Shown here: piece after piece, positions 60,901 to 64,000 of the stretch
Position numbering within the stretch: the stretch's first letter is position 1
How the letters are laid out: every line of letters starts with the position of its first letter
Notes under the pieces: generated by a model
The model's input: only the letters and a program-made list of their open reading frames with translations
Told to the model about the DNA's origin: nothing
Database searches by the model: none
Position numbers and translations under genes: made by a program
Origin: Gammaproteobacteria bacterium
Lineage (GTDB): Bacteria > Pseudomonadota > Gammaproteobacteria > GCA-002705445 > GCA-002716945
Direction: 5' to 3'
NCBI GenBank assembly: GCA_002716945.1
Contig: PBCF01000003.1
Location: 18,937-82,936, forward strand
Length of the DNA: 64,000 nt

Positions 60901-63142
60901 AGAAATCAAATTTACCCCCAGCCATAAAGGTCTGTGGTTTATTAGGTCTTTTACCATAGTTGTGTTCAGAAGCTACAATTGTTTTATCTAATAAATTATC
61001 TATATTAATAAAACCAACAGCTTGTGTAACACCACCAACACGTATTGGTAAATTCATACTTGAATGTAAGTCAAAGATCCATGCTTTACCAGTTTTGTAT
61101 GTATTCGATGCATTGGTGAATGTATCATCATGATATTTAGCACCTAATGTCACAGCCCAGTTAGGAGTTTCAGCTCCAAGTGAGACATACATTTGAAAAT
61201 CTGGTACATAAGCAATACTTTTACCCAATTGGTTTAGTTCATCATCTGTATTTGTTAAATATTCAGAATCTTGAAGTATACCACTTACAAGCAATGGGTA
61301 TTTTATTGACTTCATAGTTGATTGACCTTTCATTGCAGGTGCAGCGAAAATATCAGCTAGTCTGTATTGAAACTCAATACCTTTTATTTCAGCTTTACCA
61401 GCATTATTTGAATCACCAATATTACCAGTACATCCGTTGGCAATTAAGCATGATTCTAACAAGTTCTCGTAATCTACATAGAATGCGATAAGTTCTATGA
61501 AGCTATCAGGTGAACTCATTCTTAGTCCTACTTCATAGTTATCAGATTCTTCAGGAGTAGCATCTGCTGAGGTTCCAGCACCAATTGGTGAATAACCTTG
61601 ATGGTAACCTGCAAATATTTGTGCTCCACCCTGTATTTGATAAACAGTTGCTGCACTAAGCATAGTTTCATCATCATTAACATCTTGTTTTGAGTTACCT
61701 GGATTAGCTTCAGTTCCATCGTTAGATTCAGTATCTTCATATCTTAATCCAAGAGTGGTTGTAAAGTTTCCATGTGTAATGATGTCTTTGATGTGCCATG
61801 ATTCAGCATCGGTGTCTTTTAATTCACCAGCGCCATCTGTAGCACCTGTTTCTGATTTAAATGACAAGGTATTATTAGAATCAAGACCATATTTACGTAT
61901 AAAGCCACTATCTTCTCTTAAACGATAGTCTTTATGACGTCTATAGCCAATTTCTATGTCATGGTTGCCCATTTGTTTATTATATACAAACTGAATACCT
62001 GTCATTCCATAATCTCTGTGTCCCATAGCCATTTCTAGATATTCATTTGCGGCAGTAGCAGTAGTACCTGTAATAATATTACAAGCTCTAAGTTCATTTC
62101 CTGCATCTGCTCCACACGCACCTTGCATGTCTAGAGCTGATAGAGATACAGAACTAACTGATCCACTACCATTACCTTGTGGGTCAACATATACCTTACC
62201 CATCTTAGCCCAGAGTCTACTAAATCTTGTTTTATAAAGTTTTGTAGTAAGTCTAGATGTAGAAGAAGGTTCCATGTAGTGTGTAAAAATATAACGGTGA
62301 TAATCTGCATCCATTTGATCGGCAGCACTAGCTCCATATCTTTGGAATGGATCTGAGTGAAACGCCGCTGTAGTTAATCCAATGTATGTTTCATTAGATG
62401 TTTCTTCAGTATTTTGACTTGAAAGTTCAAAATATTGATTCCACTTACTTCCAACTGGCGTATATCTGATTTTAAATAAATCACTTGTTTTATCAAAACC
62501 AGTATCACCTGGATTACTTGTACCTTTTATACTTTTAAAACCATCGGCACGATAGTCATGCACTTCGAAAACATAACTTATAGATGGTGAAAGTTGTCCA
62601 CCATAGTAAGCATGATTTCTGCTAAAACCATCATCGCCTAATGTAAACGAATAATGTCCTTTTGTCCCTTGAGTTGGTACTGTTCTTGATATCCAGTTTA
62701 CTGTACCTGCAGTAGTTTTAGGTCCCGTACCTACAGCTGCTGGTCCTTTTAGAACTTCAACGCCTTCCATACGTCCAGTATCTGGATAAAAGTACATACT
62801 AAAGTTTGAATATTGAGCAGGTCCTTGAAGAACACCATCTTCCATAGTGTTAATCTTCGATGTCCTTAATGGGTTTACACCTCTCATTCCTATGTTAGTA
62901 CGTAAACCATATCCATCTTCAGTTTGGGAATACACACCAGGTATACGAGATAATATTCTCTCTGGATCTGTGTAGTTCCATTTTTTTATTTCATCATCAC
63001 CTATAAAGTGAGCGGAACCAGCTTGTTGAGTCTCATCTTGAGAACCAAATACACTGACGGCGCCTAAATCTTCGGCATATGTAACGTTCGCTGAAAGCGC
63101 CAACACCGCACTTATAGATAACAATTTACCTATATTGTTCAT
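60899..63142 (-). CDS. TonB-dependent receptor, FecA-like (probable iron siderophore/chelate uptake)
   Basis: MNNIGKLLSISAVLALSANVTYA signal; NIGMRGVNPLRTSKINTMEDGVLQGPAQYSNFSMYFYPDTGRMEGVEVLKGPAAVGTGPKTTAGTVNWISR; C-terminal GGKFDF. Confidence 0.88.
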   Translation of the reverse strand: MNNIGKLLSISAVLALSANVTYAEDLGAVSVFGSQDETQQAGSAHFIGDDEIKKWNYTDPERILSRIPGVYSQTEDGYGLRTNIGMRGVNPLRTSKINTMEDGVLQGPAQYSNFSMYFYPDTGRMEGVEVLKGPAAVGTGPKTTAGTVNWISRTVPTQGTKGHYSFTLGDDGFSRNHAYYGGQLSPSISYVFEVHDYRADGFKSIKGTSNPGDTGFDKTSDLFKIRYTPVGSKWNQYFELSSQNTEETSNETYIGLTTAAFHSDPFQRYGASAADQMDADYHRYIFTHYMEPSSTSRLTTKLYKTRFSRLWAKMGKVYVDPQGNGSGSVSSVSLSALDMQGACGADAGNELRACNIITGTTATAANEYLEMAMGHRDYGMTGIQFVYNKQMGNHDIEIGYRRHKDYRLREDSGFIRKYGLDSNNTLSFKSETGATDGAGELKDTDAESWHIKDIITHGNFTTTLGLRYEDTESNDGTEANPGNSKQDVNDDETMLSAATVYQIQGGAQIFAGYHQGYSPIGAGTSADATPEESDNYEVGLRMSSPDSFIELIAFYVDYENLLESCLIANGCTGNIGDSNNAGKAEIKGIEFQYRLADIFAAPAMKGQSTMKSIKYPLLVSGILQDSEYLTNTDDELNQLGKSIAYVPDFQMYVSLGAETPNWAVTLGAKYHDDTFTNASNTYKTGKAWIFDLHSSMNLPIRVGGVTQAVGFINIDNLLDKTIVASEHNYGKRPNKPQTFMAGGKFDF

Positions 63143-63168
63143 AATTAACCTCATTTTTACGTTAAAAT

Positions 63169-63188
63169 GCAAATAATTCTCATTATCT
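63169..63188 (-). promoter_or_regulatory. Fur-type box 1 upstream of the FecA-like receptor
   Basis: Complement reads AGATAATGAGAATTATTTGC. Confidence 0.75.
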
Positions 63189-63213
63189 TACACTAAATCG
63201 TTAAATAATCAAT

Positions 63214-63234
63214 AATAATGAGAATCATTATCAT
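63214..63234. promoter_or_regulatory. Fur-type box 2 in the receptor/exbD divergent intergenic region
   Basis: AATAATGAGAATCATTATCAT, close to the GATAATGATAATCATTATC consensus. Confidence 0.82.
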
Positions 63235-63334
63235 CTTAAAATATTCGATATATCTTTTAAATATTGAGATATATTCTGTTATCAGCAATAATTTGATACA
63301 ATTTTGGGATTATTCAGAGAAAAGTGAGTAAAAT

Positions 63335-63721
63335 ATGGTCCGAATCAGCCTAACCCCTATCATAGATGTGGTATTTATATTATTGATATTTTTTATGTTG
63401 GCTACAAATTTTCAACAGTTCAATAAGATGAATATTAAATTATCTACAGAATCATCTAGTATTTCTACTAGTGATAAAAAGATATTTGTAATTAAATTTA
63501 ATCAAGATGGTAATTATCTATTAAACGACACTCCAGCCACCCTTGATGTAATTGAGCAAAATATCCTATCTACTGATTTAGATGATAATGAATATTTGGT
63601 TGTTATCAAACCAGAGAAAAACACCCACTTACAAAAAACATTTTCAGTTATAGAGAGTCTCAATAATAAAAAAATTGAAAACATAACATTAGGTATCACC
63701 AAAAATGAAAATGAAGAATAA
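63335..63721 (+). CDS. exbD: ExbD/TolR family protein 1
   Basis: MVRISLTPIIDVVFILLIFFMLATNFQQFNKMNIKLS. Confidence 0.92.
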   Translation: MVRISLTPIIDVVFILLIFFMLATNFQQFNKMNIKLSTESSSISTSDKKIFVIKFNQDGNYLLNDTPATLDVIEQNILSTDLDDNEYLVVIKPEKNTHLQKTFSVIESLNNKKIENITLGITKNENEE

Positions 63722-64000
63722 TAAAACTATAAAATTAAATGATAGTAATTTACTACCATTAGTTAATATTATTTTTCTTTTATTAATTTTTTTTATGATG
63801 GCAGGAATTATAGAAAAAAAGAAAGATTTATATAATGTAAAACTAGCAAATGCAACAATTGAAAGTTATGTAGAAGAAGATAAAACTATTTTATATTTAT
63901 ACAATAATGGAAAAATTAGGCTAAATGATAAAATAATTAAAATAAGAGATCTAAAAGAATCATTGACCGATGATGATAAAAAAGATTTATTAATTGCGGC
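63705..64000 (+). CDS. ExbD/TolR family protein 2 (truncated by window end)
   Basis: My translation: MKMKNNKTIKLNDSNLLPLVNIIFLLLIFFMMAGIIEKKKDLYNVKLANATIESYVEEDKT...; overlaps the 3' end of exbD1. Confidence 0.85.
   Translation, partial: MKMKNNKTIKLNDSNLLPLVNIIFLLLIFFMMAGIIEKKKDLYNVKLANATIESYVEEDKTILYLYNNGKIRLNDKIIKIRDLKESLTDDDKKDLLIA

Overview
AT-rich (low-GC) gammaproteobacterial chromosome segment, most likely from a sulfur-oxidising, SUP05/Thioglobus-like marine lineage (inference from gene content and order). It has housekeeping blocks: mrdA-rodA-mltB-dacA-dat; hppA-adk-lptD-surA-pdxA-rsmA; rplU-rpmA-obgE-proB; rpsT-murJ-ribF-ileS-lspA-fkpB-ispH. It also has a complete oxidative reverse-dissimilatory sulfite reductase cluster, dsrABEFHCMKLJOPNR, on the minus strand. 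Divergent from dsrA is an accessory cluster: TauD-like dioxygenase, 63-aa ORF, orphan Cas6/Cmx6-like RAMP protein, cysteine-less DsrC/TusE paralog, two small ORFs, prolyl-hydroxylase-like dioxygenase, TrpD2-like PRTase and a DUF4396-like membrane protein. The right end is a metal-uptake region (ExbB, two TonB receptors, two ExbD, Fur-type boxes). The left end has a ZnuD-like receptor. Main leads: (1) a tandem SAM-II/SAM-V-type riboswitch (one transcriptional, one translational) in front of an unknown 127-aa protein; (2) an orphan Cas6-like protein plus cysteine-less DsrC paralog beside dsr with no CRISPR array; (3) a BamE-LptD fusion; (4) a strong sigma70 promoter/Fur-box unit with a repeated CU-loop hairpin and terminator-like stem, a candidate iron-responsive sRNA or leader; (5) a shortened, catalytically altered pyruvate-kinase-like protein. 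All family assignments come from reading motifs by eye; no database search was run.
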